Positions 8,412-17,247 of a stretch of DNA of 64,000 bases are shown piece by piece. The first letter of the stretch is position 1, and every line of letters begins with the position of its first letter. Where the stretch lies: the NCBI RefSeq assembly GCF_011759365.1, contig NZ_JAARLZ010000009.1, positions 124,001-188,000 of the forward strand, read 5' to 3'. The stretch is from Luteibacter anthropi. Its GTDB lineage: Bacteria; Pseudomonadota; Gammaproteobacteria; Xanthomonadales; Rhodanobacteraceae. The position numbers and the translations under genes were made by a program. Under the pieces are notes generated by a model that was given only the letters and a program-made list of their open reading frames with translations, had not been told where the DNA came from and made no database searches.

Positions 8412-8696
8412 GGTGTCACCTCGCTGGCCACGCGCGACAAAGGGCCATCGAACAGCACCTGCGTGTGAGCGCGACGGATGCAGAGGTCACCGATGGCGAC
8501 GAGCGCGGCGATGCCGCCCAGGGCCAGCGACAGTTCGTTGCCGTTGCCTTCGTCGCCGCCTTCGCTAGCCCATTCCGCCAGCAGGCTGGCGGTGCCGCGT
8601 GCGTAGGCGAGCCATTCGTGGTTTTCGTTGAGGAGCGCGTCGGTGGAGGCGTCGTCGTCTTCCAGAATCCGGTGGGGGGGGGGTGGTGTCTTTCAT
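8408..8696 (-). pseudogene. small hypothetical gene with a G10 tract that breaks the frame (about 95 aa if restored)
   Basis: From the ATG at 8696 the frame reads MKDTT and then a run of ten C on the minus strand (G10 at about 8674-8683). In the given sequence the run throws translation out of frame. With nine or twelve bases it would continue as HRILEDDDASTDALLNENHE and later GNELSLALGGIAALVAIGD, ending at 8408 in an ATGA overlap with the next gene. The acidic N-terminal part and one hydrophobic helix look protein-like and the coupling to the membrane gene supports it. The span is 289 bases, one more than a multiple of three. Confidence 0.5.
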
Positions 8697-8731
8697 GGCG
8701 TGCTCGTTGTGTCGGGCTTTCGCTTCGTGAC

Positions 8732-8756
8732 GGTCGCGCGCGAGGCGCGCTCCTAC
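8732..8756 (-). repeat. REP palindrome (single)
   Basis: On the minus strand it reads GTAGGAGCGCGCC followed by TCGCGCGCGACC. It is a member of the REP family seen many times in this window. It lies in the 331-base gene-free stretch 8697-9027, next to a MITE-like element. Confidence 0.85.
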
Positions 8757-8836
8757 AGTGGGTTTCGGCACGGTGCGGGGTTCGGCGCGGGGTGCGTGGG
8801 TACAACGAGCATACCTGCCGCGACAAACCCACCTAC

Positions 8837-8973
8837 CGTCGTTCCAGCGAACGCTGGAACCCAGCGCGATGCAGAGGGTTCTCGCGAACACGTTTCCTAC
8901 GTAAAGCACGATGCAATGTGGTCGCGTTGCTGGTGAACCGGGGCGCTGGGTTCCTGCGTTCGCAGGAACGACG
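8837..8973 (-). repeat. MITE-like palindromic element, single copy
   Basis: A 137-base unit with inverted ends: CGTCGTTCCAGCGAACGCTG at the left and the reverse complement type GCAGGAACGACG at the right. It is the same family as the four-unit array at 63283-63936, here inverted, and it shares the internal GGTGAACCGGGGCGCTGGG. Each end is itself a small hairpin. No protein is encoded. Confidence 0.8.
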
Positions 8974-9027
8974 TGAGGGGTAGTTGCGTTGGTTGGGACC
9001 GACTGCGTGACTATCTGTGTGGCTTTA

Positions 9028-10263
9028 TCAGGGCAACGTGGTGAGCACCGCGTTGTCGTTGTGCCCGGCATCCTGCGCTACGCCTGCGGCGTAGCCGCCC
9101 AGCCGCGAGATCGCCTTGAGTTCGCTGTTCGTGCCGCCCGGCAACTGTGCAATGGGAGCGACCATGCCCGATGATGGATCGAACACGGCGGACTGTTTGT
9201 TGCCCGTCGCGTTGTCGCCCACGACGATGATGCGGTCGTTATCCGCGAAACCTGTCGCCGTGAGGCTTGCACCCGTGACAATGGGTGGCAGAAGCACAGG
9301 CATGTTGCTCAGTGAATCCAGATAGCCGACGCCGTCCTTGCCGTCATCGGTCTGATAGGAAAACACGATATGGCCGGCGCTGTTGATAAACACACCACCA
9401 TTGCGCTTGCCGATCACGTCGCCCGCGAAATTGGGAAGCACCATCAGTGATGGCGTGGCCGTTGCACTGGCCCAGATCGCCGTCTGGCTGAAGGGTGAGG
9501 ACGGATAGATGCACGAGCCAACAACCTGCCCGGCACTGTTGAGGCCCGCAGCCACGCAATAGGCACTCCCTGGCGCTATCGCCAGCGGCCGCAGATCGTA
9601 GGTTCGCAATGCCCCAGTCGGCGTGGCCACCTTGGCGATGGACTGGCCGTTGGGCGCAGGGCAGTTGAGCAAGATGCTCGGCAACGCACCGCCTACGGTA
9701 TCGTTGATGGCGGCGACCTGGCAGTTGTCGCTAGAGGCGGATACCAGCAGCGCGGTGCCGCTGCCCGGGCTCCAGAGCGAGGCCGTGGAGCTGCCGTCGA
9801 ATGCCACGCTCTGGCCCGCCACATAACCCGACTGATTGAAAGCCTTCGGTATCGTGCGGACATGCGCATCGATACCGAGCAGCCCGACAAGGGGTGCAAG
9901 CTTGAGAGGAACGATCGACGGGCCGCTCCACACCACACCGAAAGGAACGCTGGTCTGATCCAGGCAGCTGCCAACCACCGTACCGTTGTTGGCAATGCCA
10001 AGCACGCTGCATGAAATACCAGAAGACAGGCCCGCCAGCCCTGTCTGTATGTTACGTACCATCATCCACGGAATCGGCGCACCGTTGTTAGTGCCAGGGA
10101 TACAGGTACCTACCGCCGTCCCCTGGTCGTTGACACCTGTGGCGCGACACTGCGCACCGATGTTGTGCCCGAGATTGACCAAGGTGGCGGACATCGCTGG
10201 TGCGGCGTGAAACGCCGCGGCGATGAGAACGAGCGAAAGAGGAGCGAACGACGCATGTTTCAT
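9028..10263 (-). CDS. secreted HAF/beta-propeller-like repeat protein, copy 2
   Basis: A 411-residue exported protein with a good ribosome site (AAGGAG, 7 bases before the ATG) and signal peptide MKHASFAPLSLVLIAAAFHA. Its repeat plan follows copy 1 throughout: NLGHNIGAQCRATGVNDQGTAVG against NLGHISGAQCVAVDINDTGTAAG, PLKLAPLVGLLGIDAHV against PLKLAPLSGLLGLASDV, and SDNCQVAAINDT against GDNCVLSDVQSG. The Cys positions are shared. The two genes come from a duplication, followed by clear divergence. The 279 bases upstream separate it from the divergent gene at 10543 and contain A-rich tracts. Confidence 0.75.
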   Translation of the reverse strand: MKHASFAPLSLVLIAAAFHAAPAMSATLVNLGHNIGAQCRATGVNDQGTAVGTCIPGTNNGAPIPWMMVRNIQTGLAGLSSGISCSVLGIANNGTVVGSCLDQTSVPFGVVWSGPSIVPLKLAPLVGLLGIDAHVRTIPKAFNQSGYVAGQSVAFDGSSTASLWSPGSGTALLVSASSDNCQVAAINDTVGGALPSILLNCPAPNGQSIAKVATPTGALRTYDLRPLAIAPGSAYCVAAGLNSAGQVVGSCIYPSSPFSQTAIWASATATPSLMVLPNFAGDVIGKRNGGVFINSAGHIVFSYQTDDGKDGVGYLDSLSNMPVLLPPIVTGASLTATGFADNDRIIVVGDNATGNKQSAVFDPSSGMVAPIAQLPGGTNSELKAISRLGGYAAGVAQDAGHNDNAVLTTLP

Positions 10264-10542
10264 GGCGAACTCCTTTATCAGCGAACAACGGGACAGAACG
10301 CCCCGTTACCGCGGAAAGGAGTTACACGAAATGTCCGTGCCGATTCTCATATTTTTGGAAAACCGGCCGTTTCTGCGTCATCTTTGGGTTTGCATGAACT
10401 TCCAATAAGCCTGTCCTACATGCATGTCGCCACAACCTGCCGAATAAGCGCAAAGAATCCTACAACCAAAGATGGGTTTCATTAAATTAAAAAAAAATAT
10501 CCAATCAACGGACGATAAAAATGCCACTCAAAGGAAATGAAG

Positions 10543-11136
10543 ATGACAACACCATTGGAAAAGAAGCAGATTGCCGAGCATGATGTAGAGCTCTTTAGTC
10601 AATATGATGCAATGTACTATCTTGCACCGTTGTCCGGAGATATCACGACCTGGTCCATGCCAGACGATGAACATGGCAATAATGACTGCATGTTCACTAT
10701 TTATGACTACCATTACCGCACTGAAACTGCGCCGCTCGACCTGCCGGTAGTGGAATGGGCTTCGTACTCAGACCGAAATCCATACACGCTTGATGTGAAG
10801 CTCAATGGTGGTCGTATCGGCCAGATTCTCACCGTCATCATCTTCAATAATTATTCGGAACGTTCAACCATTCAATTTCGTCTGAATGGAGAGAACGTCG
10901 GCGACCCCATTGAACTGCACAACAGGAACAACAAGCCTGATCAGATGCAGATTGTCACTAATCCGCCGGGTTTCGATGTCAATGGATTCCAGGTCGTGAC
11001 ACACGGCATTTACTCTCCGGTCATCGGCCCCGTTTCGACCAGCAGGGTGTCGCAACCCAAGCCGCTCGGGCACCATCACCCAGAACGCCCTGACTGGCGG
11101 AAGGCCGCGCGCCTGCAGGCGCGCAGAACACGATAA
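10543..11136 (+). CDS. hypothetical protein (197 aa), orphan
   Basis: The ATG at 10543 is 7 bases after AAAGGA; an ATG at 10537 is too close to that site. The protein lacks a signal peptide and reads as a soluble beta-rich domain (VEWASYSDRNPYTLDVKLNG, ILTVIIFNNYSERSTIQFRLNG) with a basic tail (HHHPERPDWRKAARLQARRTR). The body is clearly less GC-rich than neighbouring housekeeping genes, while the last 40 codons are GC-rich, as if the end had been replaced. No family recognised; possibly acquired by transfer. Confidence 0.6.
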   Translation: MTTPLEKKQIAEHDVELFSQYDAMYYLAPLSGDITTWSMPDDEHGNNDCMFTIYDYHYRTETAPLDLPVVEWASYSDRNPYTLDVKLNGGRIGQILTVIIFNNYSERSTIQFRLNGENVGDPIELHNRNNKPDQMQIVTNPPGFDVNGFQVVTHGIYSPVIGPVSTSRVSQPKPLGHHHPERPDWRKAARLQARRTR

Positions 11137-11181
11137 GACCTCGCAACAGGGGCGGCTCATTGCGCCGCCCCTGTCGAGGTC
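11137..11181. terminator. long hairpin between convergent genes
   Basis: GACCTCG and ACAGGGGCGGC on the left pair with GCCGCCCCTGT and CGAGGTC on the right around TCATTGC. The stem is 18 base pairs with a two-base bulge. There is no clear T-run, but its position exactly between two convergent genes fits a bidirectional stop. Confidence 0.65.
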
Positions 11182-11182
11182 A

Positions 11183-11887
11183 TCAGCTTCTGGCGGGAAT
11201 CTTCAAACCGCGCTGCACGGCCGGGCGCATCAACCCCGTCTCCAGCCACCGCTTCACGTGTACGTACCCATCGAAACCAACGAGTTCCCGCGCCTCGTAG
11301 AAAGTAATCAGATTATTCACCCAGCCGATCGTGGCGATATCGGCAATGGTGTACTGGCCGGCAGCAATCCACTCACGACCTTGCAGGTGTGTGTCCAGCA
11401 CGCCAAGCAATCGCTTTGCCTCCGCCACGTAGCGATCACGCGGGCGCTTGTCCTCGTATTCACGGCCAGCGAACTTATGGAAGAAGCCCAGCTGGCCGAA
11501 CATCGGACCAATGCCTGCCATCTGAAAGTACAGCCACTGGAGGGTTTCCCAGCGGCCTGCGGCATCGGCAGGAAGGAAGCGACCGGTCTTCTCGGCCAGG
11601 TATTGCAGTATTGCGCCGGATTCGAACAGCCCCAGCGGTTTGCCGTCCGGGCCGTCGGGATCGATCATCGCGGGGATCTTGCCGTTGGGATTGAGCGATT
11701 CGAACTCGGGCAGCTTGCTCTCGTTCTTGCCGATGTCCACGAGGTGCACCTCGTAGGGCAGACCAAGCTCTTCGAGCATGATCGATGCCTTGACCCCGTT
11801 GGGCGTGGGCAGCGAATACAACTGGATGCGGTCCGGATGCACCGCCGGCCAGCGGCGGGTGATGGGGAAAGCGGACAGATCGGCCAC
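11183..11887 (-). CDS. glutathione S-transferase family protein (YfcG/Nu-class type)
   Basis: A 234-residue cytosolic protein. The GTG start at 11887 is chosen because AAAGGAG lies 7 bases upstream; the open frame before it is not family-like. The N-terminal thioredoxin-like domain has the motif LYSLPTPNGVKASIMLEELG (the TPNG active-site loop of the YfcG class), NPNGKIPAM with the cis-Pro, and ESGAILQYLAEK for the glutathione gamma-glutamyl contact. The helical C-terminal domain carries YTIADIATIGW, the conserved capping box. YfcG-type enzymes act as disulfide-bond reductases using glutathione. Single gene, 112 bases downstream of the permease gene on the same strand. Confidence 0.9.
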   Translation of the reverse strand: MADLSAFPITRRWPAVHPDRIQLYSLPTPNGVKASIMLEELGLPYEVHLVDIGKNESKLPEFESLNPNGKIPAMIDPDGPDGKPLGLFESGAILQYLAEKTGRFLPADAAGRWETLQWLYFQMAGIGPMFGQLGFFHKFAGREYEDKRPRDRYVAEAKRLLGVLDTHLQGREWIAAGQYTIADIATIGWVNNLITFYEARELVGFDGYVHVKRWLETGLMRPAVQRGLKIPARS

Positions 11888-12000
11888 GCGACGGCTCCTT
11901 TGAACATTCAAGGAGCAAATACTGGAGACGCAATCCTTTCGATTCAATACACCCCGGCGAGGATCGGGGCGGCCAGGAGGTTCGCCCCGTCCTGGGGCCA

Positions 12001-13512
12001 TCATTCGCCCGGCGGGTTCAGCTTGCTGTGGCGCGCGCCGTAGGCGAAGTAGACCACCAGGCCGATCACCATCCAGATGGCGAAACGCTCGAAGGTGATC
12101 CACGGCAGGCCGGCAATGAGGGCCAGCGAGAACAGGATGCCGAGCGGCGCCGTGAACCACACGAACGGCGTGCGGAACTTGCGTTCAAGATCGGGCTTGC
12201 GCTTGCGAAGCACCAGCACCGAGGCGCAGATGAGGATGAAAGCACTCAGGGTACCGATGTTGACCAGCTCTGCGACCTCACCAATGGGGAGCAGGCCGGC
12301 CACCAGAGCAGTGAATACGCCGAGAATCATCGTCGGGCGTGCCGGCGTGCCGAAGCGCGGATGCACGCGTGAAAACCAGGCAGGCAGCAGGCCGTCGCGT
12401 GACAGGGCAAACCAGATGCGTGCCGCGCCGAGCATGAAGGCGAACAGCACGCTGATCACGCCGATGACGGCGGCCGCGGCGATGACGTTACCGATCCACG
12501 GCAGGCCGATAGCGTTAAAGGCGTCGGAGACCGAGGCATCACCGCTCAGGTGCGAGTACGGCACGATGCCGGTGAGCACGAGCGACACGGCGATGTAGAG
12601 CACCATCGCCACGAGAAGCGAAAGCATCACGGCACGCGGAAGATCGCGCTGCGGATTCTTGGCTTCTTCCGCCGCCGTGGTGAGGGTGTCGTAACCGAAC
12701 ACCGCGAAGAACACGACGCTGGCGCCCGTGAGCACACCCTGCCAGCCGAAGCGGCCCACGCCCTTGTCGTCGAACACGCGCTCGGGAATGAACGGGTGCC
12801 AGTTGGAAACGTCGATGTAGAAGGCGCCCACGCCGATCACCAGCGCCACGCCGATGACCTTGATGGCGACGATGAAGGTGTTCAGGCGTGCGCCCCACTC
12901 CGTGCGCACCGAGAGCATCACGGCCACGAGCAGGCAGATGGCGGCGGCGATGACGTTGAAGCGATGGTGTTCGGTGGGCGCGGCAACCGGGTGCGCGGGC
13001 TGGATGCCCACGGTGCCCAGGAACTGCTGCCAGTACCAGGTCATGGTGTCGGCGCTCATGCTCTTCTGCGCCCATTCGGGCAGGTGCACACCGGCGCTGG
13101 CGAGCAACACCTGCACGTAGCCGGACCAGCCGATGGCTACCACCGCCACTACCAGGGCGTATTCGAGCAGGAGATCCCAGCCGATGATCCAGGCCGTGCC
13201 CTCGCCGAGCACCGCGTAACCGTAGGTGTAGGCGCTGCCGGTGACCGGGATGAGGCCGGCGAACTCGGCGTAGCAGAGCGCCGCGCAGGCACTGCCCAGG
13301 CCGGCGATGATGAAGCTGAGCGCCACGGCCGGGCCGGCGTTCATGGCGGCCTGCTGGCCGGCGAGCACGAAGATGCCCACGCCGATGATGCCGCCGATAC
13401 CGATGGCGGTGAGCTGCCACAGGCCGAGCACGCGCCGGAAATCCCGGCGCTGGCCGACCTCCGCCTGCAGTTGTTCGACGGATTTGTGGCGTAGGAACCT
13501 GGCGAGCGACAT
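12001..13512 (-). CDS. APC family amino-acid permease (cationic amino-acid transporter type)
   Basis: A 503-residue inner-membrane protein with 12 or more hydrophobic segments. Start at the ATG at 13512 (MSLARFLRHKSVEQ), with AGGGA upstream. The first helix carries IGIGGIIGVGIFVLAG, the Gly-rich substrate and sodium/proton site of the APC fold, followed by GSAYTYGYAVLGEG and FGYDTLTTAAEEAKNPQRDLP, the loop typical of the CAT/YfnA subgroup. It probably imports an amino acid with protons; the substrate cannot be named. A REP pair lies directly upstream (13565-13653). Confidence 0.9.
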   Translation of the reverse strand: MSLARFLRHKSVEQLQAEVGQRRDFRRVLGLWQLTAIGIGGIIGVGIFVLAGQQAAMNAGPAVALSFIIAGLGSACAALCYAEFAGLIPVTGSAYTYGYAVLGEGTAWIIGWDLLLEYALVVAVVAIGWSGYVQVLLASAGVHLPEWAQKSMSADTMTWYWQQFLGTVGIQPAHPVAAPTEHHRFNVIAAAICLLVAVMLSVRTEWGARLNTFIVAIKVIGVALVIGVGAFYIDVSNWHPFIPERVFDDKGVGRFGWQGVLTGASVVFFAVFGYDTLTTAAEEAKNPQRDLPRAVMLSLLVAMVLYIAVSLVLTGIVPYSHLSGDASVSDAFNAIGLPWIGNVIAAAAVIGVISVLFAFMLGAARIWFALSRDGLLPAWFSRVHPRFGTPARPTMILGVFTALVAGLLPIGEVAELVNIGTLSAFILICASVLVLRKRKPDLERKFRTPFVWFTAPLGILFSLALIAGLPWITFERFAIWMVIGLVVYFAYGARHSKLNPPGE

Positions 13513-13564
13513 CGATGGAATCCCTGGGGGCACAGCAGTGGCCCGGGATCATAACGCGTGTCGT

Positions 13565-13653
13565 GTAGGAGCGCGCCTGCGCGCGACCAGGGGTGGCGAA
13601 AACCCGGAGATGGCGATTTCGTTCGGCCGGTCGCGCGCGAGGCGCGCTCCTAC
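13565..13653. repeat. inverted REP pair (BIME-like)
   Basis: A plus-oriented REP (13565-13588) and a minus-oriented REP (13629-13653) face each other across 40 bases, between the permease gene and the end of glpQ. Transcripts across it would form a large hairpin; it may protect or end the glpQ mRNA. Confidence 0.85.
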
Positions 13654-13657
13654 AGGG

Positions 13658-14752
13658 TCAGCGGGCGTCTACGGCCTTGCGGCCCAGGGCCGGGTCGTCG
13701 GTGAAGAAGGCATCGATGCCCGTGGCGAGGTAGGCGCGGATTTCCTTCACCGAACCCTCATCGTTGCGCGCCGCATCACCCGCATCGTTGCGGAAATCCG
13801 CAGCGAGGAAGTGGTTTTCCGGGCGGAAGGTGTACGGATGCACCTCGAGGCCAGCTTCGTGGGCGTCGTGGACCAGCGGGGCCACGGGAGCCAGTTTGCC
13901 GTCCTTGCCGAGCGGGATGATGCTGCGCGTGGCCGGGCCGATGGCGTCCGCATAGGTAGCCACGGCCTTCAGGCCCTTCGGCGACATCATCTGGCCGTAG
14001 GTCATGTCCGGCTGGTCGGGCACGTGGTCCGTCTCGCCGCCCATCAGCTGGAGCAGGCGCACGTTCGGGTGCGACTTGCCCAGCTTCTCGTGGATGTACT
14101 TGAGGTTGCCGATCTCGAAGGACTGGATCTCCACCGGTGCCGTGCGCGTGTAAGCATGGGCGGCGAGAACCGCCAGCAGCTTGTCTTCCATGGGCAGGCC
14201 GATGCCGCGGAAATACGTGGAGTGCTTGATCTCGGGAATCATGCCGATCACGCGACCGTGTGCCGACGATTCGGCCGCCACGAACTCGATCATTTCCTCC
14301 AGCGTCGGCACGGTGAACTGGCCGTCGTAGGCCGTGTTGGCCTTGCGGATGTCCGCAAGGCGTTCACGTGCACGCAGGGTCTTCAGCTCGGCGAGCGTGA
14401 AATCCTCGGTGAACCAGCCGGTGATCTTTACCCCGTCTACCGTCTTGGTGGTGCGGCGGCTGGCGAACTCCGGATGCTGGGCCACGTCGGTGGTGCCGCT
14501 GATCTCGTTCTCGTGACGCACCACCAGCACGCCGTCCTTCGTGGAGACCAGGTCGGGCTCCACGAAATCCGCGCCGTCCTTGATGGCGACGGCATACGAG
14601 GCCAGCGTGTGCTCGGGCCGCAGCGCGCTGGCGCCACGGTGACCGATCACCAGGACCCGGGCCGCGAGCGGCCGGGCTTGCTCAGCATGGATGGACATCG
14701 ACAGCGCTCCGAGCGAAAGGGCCAGGGCGCAGGATAGAGCAAGCGTCTTCAT
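13658..14752 (-). CDS. glpQ: periplasmic glycerophosphodiester phosphodiesterase
   Basis: A 364-residue exported enzyme (signal peptide MKTLALSCALALSLGALSMS, cleavage near IHA) that splits glycerophosphodiesters into glycerol-3-phosphate and an alcohol. GDPD motifs are complete: GHRGASALRPEHT with His38-Arg39 and Glu47, EPD at 65-67 as metal ligands, and catalytic His80 in VVRHENEI; the barrel continues with PTLEEMIEF and IPEIKHS. The start codon overlaps the stop of the TonB receptor gene by one base (TGATG), so the two are translationally coupled. This suggests that the receptor brings in or senses the substrate that GlpQ cleaves. Confidence 0.92.
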   Translation of the reverse strand: MKTLALSCALALSLGALSMSIHAEQARPLAARVLVIGHRGASALRPEHTLASYAVAIKDGADFVEPDLVSTKDGVLVVRHENEISGTTDVAQHPEFASRRTTKTVDGVKITGWFTEDFTLAELKTLRARERLADIRKANTAYDGQFTVPTLEEMIEFVAAESSAHGRVIGMIPEIKHSTYFRGIGLPMEDKLLAVLAAHAYTRTAPVEIQSFEIGNLKYIHEKLGKSHPNVRLLQLMGGETDHVPDQPDMTYGQMMSPKGLKAVATYADAIGPATRSIIPLGKDGKLAPVAPLVHDAHEAGLEVHPYTFRPENHFLAADFRNDAGDAARNDEGSVKEIRAYLATGIDAFFTDDPALGRKAVDAR

Positions 14753-17055
14753 CAGAAGTCGGCCGACAGGGTGACGAAGCTCTGGCGCGGGGCGCTGGCG
14801 TGGAAGGCCAGGGCGCGGCCCTGCGGGTCGGTGGCACCGAACGCCGTGAGGTTCGAGGCGTAGCGGTGGTCGGTAAGGTTGGTCACGTTCAGCGCAAGGG
14901 TCAGGGCCTTCAGCTGACCGAGCTGGCCGAAGTTATAGCTGGCGCCGAAGTCGAACGAGGTGGCACCGGCCACGCTCTGGTCATTGGTGTAGGTGTAGTA
15001 ACGCTTGCCGGTGTACTTGCCGCGCAGGCTGGCCGACCACGGGCCGTAGGTGTAGCTGATTTCGCTGGAGAACAAGCGCTTGGGCGTGTCCACCGTGGTC
15101 TTGTTCTTCACCGGAACCACCTGGCCGTTGGCGATGTAGTTGTCATCGTAGGTCGAATCGTTGAACGAGGCCGAGTTGTACCACTGGAAGCCGTGGAACG
15201 GCTTCCAGATGAAGGTGAACTCCGCACCCTGGCTGCTCACCGAGCCCACGTTCACGAACGCGGTATTGCATCCCGGGCGCGTGTTCTGCTCGATGCTGGG
15301 GCAGGGGTTAAGCGATAGCAGGCGGTTGTTGAACTTGACGTCATACAGCGCGACTGACGCTTCGTACCAGTCGCCAACGCTGCGGAAACCGCCGTCGATG
15401 CTGCGCGACTCTTCGGGACGCAGGCTCGACTTGGTCTGGTCGAACGCCGCCTGGGTCACCAGCAGCGGACCGCTCGCGCCGCCGCCCTGGAAGGCCGCGA
15501 TGTTCTTGGCGTACGACAGGAAGAACTCCTGGCCCGGAGCGACCTGATAGGCCAGGCCGACCTGCGGCAGGAACGACTTGCTGGCCTTCAGCGTGCCATT
15601 GGCCAGCGGGCCCTCCACGCTCACACCCGGGGTTTCACGTGCCATCATCGTCGTGTGCGGGCTCTTCACGCCCACGTCCACGGTGAGGCGGTCATCCAGT
15701 GCCTTGAAGGTGTCCTGGATGTAGGCCTGCTTGGTGGTGATGGTGTAATCCTGTGAGAACAGGCGACGGTCCGGGTTGGACAGGAAGCGATCGTCGCTGA
15801 TCGGGCCGGTGATGTAGTAGAAGTTGCGCTCGACGTGGTGATCGTTCTTCTCGTACCACACACCGCCTTCGATGTGATGGTTGCCCAGATCCCAGGCCAG
15901 CGATGCGATGGCACCGTTGCGGTTGATCGTGTAGTTGGTGCTGCGGATCGAGATCGGCAGCTCCTGGGCCGTACCCGGGTACGACTTCTGTCCCGGCGCC
16001 CACCAGTGGCCCTGGCCTTCGTCTTCGTGGTGATAGACCTGGGTATGCAGCGTGGCGCCCTCGGCCACGGTGAAGTCGCCAGCGAGGTAGTACAGGTCGT
16101 CGTTGCGCAACGCGCGGCTCTGGTAGTAGGCGTCGTCGATGTTGTCCACGCCGCCGGAGAAGCCGCAGCGCGGGTCCTTCACGTTGCCCTTGGTGTATGC
16201 CGGTGCACAGTAAGCGGCGGCAAGGGCGCGGTTCCAGTCCGGGGCGTAGAGGTTCCAGTCCCAGCCCAGGCCGCGCTGCATGCCGCTCTTGGAGAGGTAG
16301 GCGTAGTCGGCCTGGCTCGTGCGCGAGGTATCGGCAAAGCCAGTAATGCGGTTGCCGTCACCGAACTCGAACACGGCCTTGCCGTTGAACTGCTTGGTAC
16401 CGGTGTCCGAATGCGGCTGGGCCCACATGTCGGCGTTGGCCTTGGCGCCCGACAGGTACATCGAGAAGCCCTTGTAGTCGCCGGTATCGATGCGGGCATA
16501 GGTGCGGCGGTTGTGGTCGCTGCCGAAGGTCTGCGCCACCTTGCCGCCGAAGGTCTTCGACGGGTCGGACGAGAAATACTGGATGGCGCCGCCGAGGTTG
16601 CTGGTGGAAGCGGTGCCCAGGGCACCGATGCCTTCGGACAGTTCCACGGTGGACATGTTCTCGGCGATGAGGGCGCGCGAGATGTTCAGGCCGTTGTAGT
16701 TGCCGTAGGCGTTGTCGCCCAGCGGCAGGCCGTCGAGGGTGTAGCCCAGGCGGGTGGTGTTGAAGCCGCGCAGGGTGATGGTCTGCGATTCCTCGTTGGC
16801 GCCAAAGGCGTCGTTGGACTGCACCGATACGCCGGGCAGGCGGTTGAGAATCTTCTGCGGGCTGGTACCCGGCGGCAGCACCTTTTCGTCGTCCGGGACG
16901 ATGCGCTGCACCTGGCGGGTCTCGCCCTGGCCGATGACGGAGACGGCTTCCAGGTCCTGCGTCTTCGGCGGCGGGGCGTCGTTGTCGGCAGCGTGGGCCT
17001 GGAAGGCAAGCGCGGAGGCAAGCGCGAGGAAGATGGCGCGGCGGGAATAAGTCAT
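14752..17055 (-). CDS. TonB-dependent outer-membrane receptor
   Basis: A 767-residue receptor. Start at the ATG at 17055 with a signal peptide (MTYSRRAIFLALASALAFQAHA). The plug domain shows LEAVSVIGQGE, RLPGVSVQSNDAFG, ITLRGFNTTRLGYTLDGLPLGD, and IGALGTASTSNLGGAIQYFS. The barrel ends in QSFVTLSADF with terminal Phe. It is coupled by a one-base overlap to glpQ and is divergent from a secreted phosphodiesterase gene at 17248, so the imported ligand is probably a phosphorylated compound. That is inference from the neighbours; the barrel sequence itself does not show a substrate. Confidence 0.9.
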   Translation of the reverse strand: MTYSRRAIFLALASALAFQAHAADNDAPPPKTQDLEAVSVIGQGETRQVQRIVPDDEKVLPPGTSPQKILNRLPGVSVQSNDAFGANEESQTITLRGFNTTRLGYTLDGLPLGDNAYGNYNGLNISRALIAENMSTVELSEGIGALGTASTSNLGGAIQYFSSDPSKTFGGKVAQTFGSDHNRRTYARIDTGDYKGFSMYLSGAKANADMWAQPHSDTGTKQFNGKAVFEFGDGNRITGFADTSRTSQADYAYLSKSGMQRGLGWDWNLYAPDWNRALAAAYCAPAYTKGNVKDPRCGFSGGVDNIDDAYYQSRALRNDDLYYLAGDFTVAEGATLHTQVYHHEDEGQGHWWAPGQKSYPGTAQELPISIRSTNYTINRNGAIASLAWDLGNHHIEGGVWYEKNDHHVERNFYYITGPISDDRFLSNPDRRLFSQDYTITTKQAYIQDTFKALDDRLTVDVGVKSPHTTMMARETPGVSVEGPLANGTLKASKSFLPQVGLAYQVAPGQEFFLSYAKNIAAFQGGGASGPLLVTQAAFDQTKSSLRPEESRSIDGGFRSVGDWYEASVALYDVKFNNRLLSLNPCPSIEQNTRPGCNTAFVNVGSVSSQGAEFTFIWKPFHGFQWYNSASFNDSTYDDNYIANGQVVPVKNKTTVDTPKRLFSSEISYTYGPWSASLRGKYTGKRYYTYTNDQSVAGATSFDFGASYNFGQLGQLKALTLALNVTNLTDHRYASNLTAFGATDPQGRALAFHASAPRQSFVTLSADF

Positions 17056-17247
17056 CGACAGACGAGCTCGTCGGGGAGGGGAAGCCGCCAAGCGTGAAGA
17101 TTTTGTATGTAGGTTTTCTTACGATTCGATGATTTAAGACGAATTATCCGTTTCTATCGCAAATTGTCGGAATGTAGTCGTCCTTTAACTGCAACATCGC
17201 GGCAGCACCATGGCAGGCTTTTTTTGACACCGGGGAATCCTTCGATC

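Noticed and set aside
17056-17247. PhoB box between the TonB receptor and the phosphodiesterase
   Set aside because: Only weak partial matches (for example TTGTCGG-N4-TAGTCGT at about 17164) were seen; not good enough without a matrix scan.
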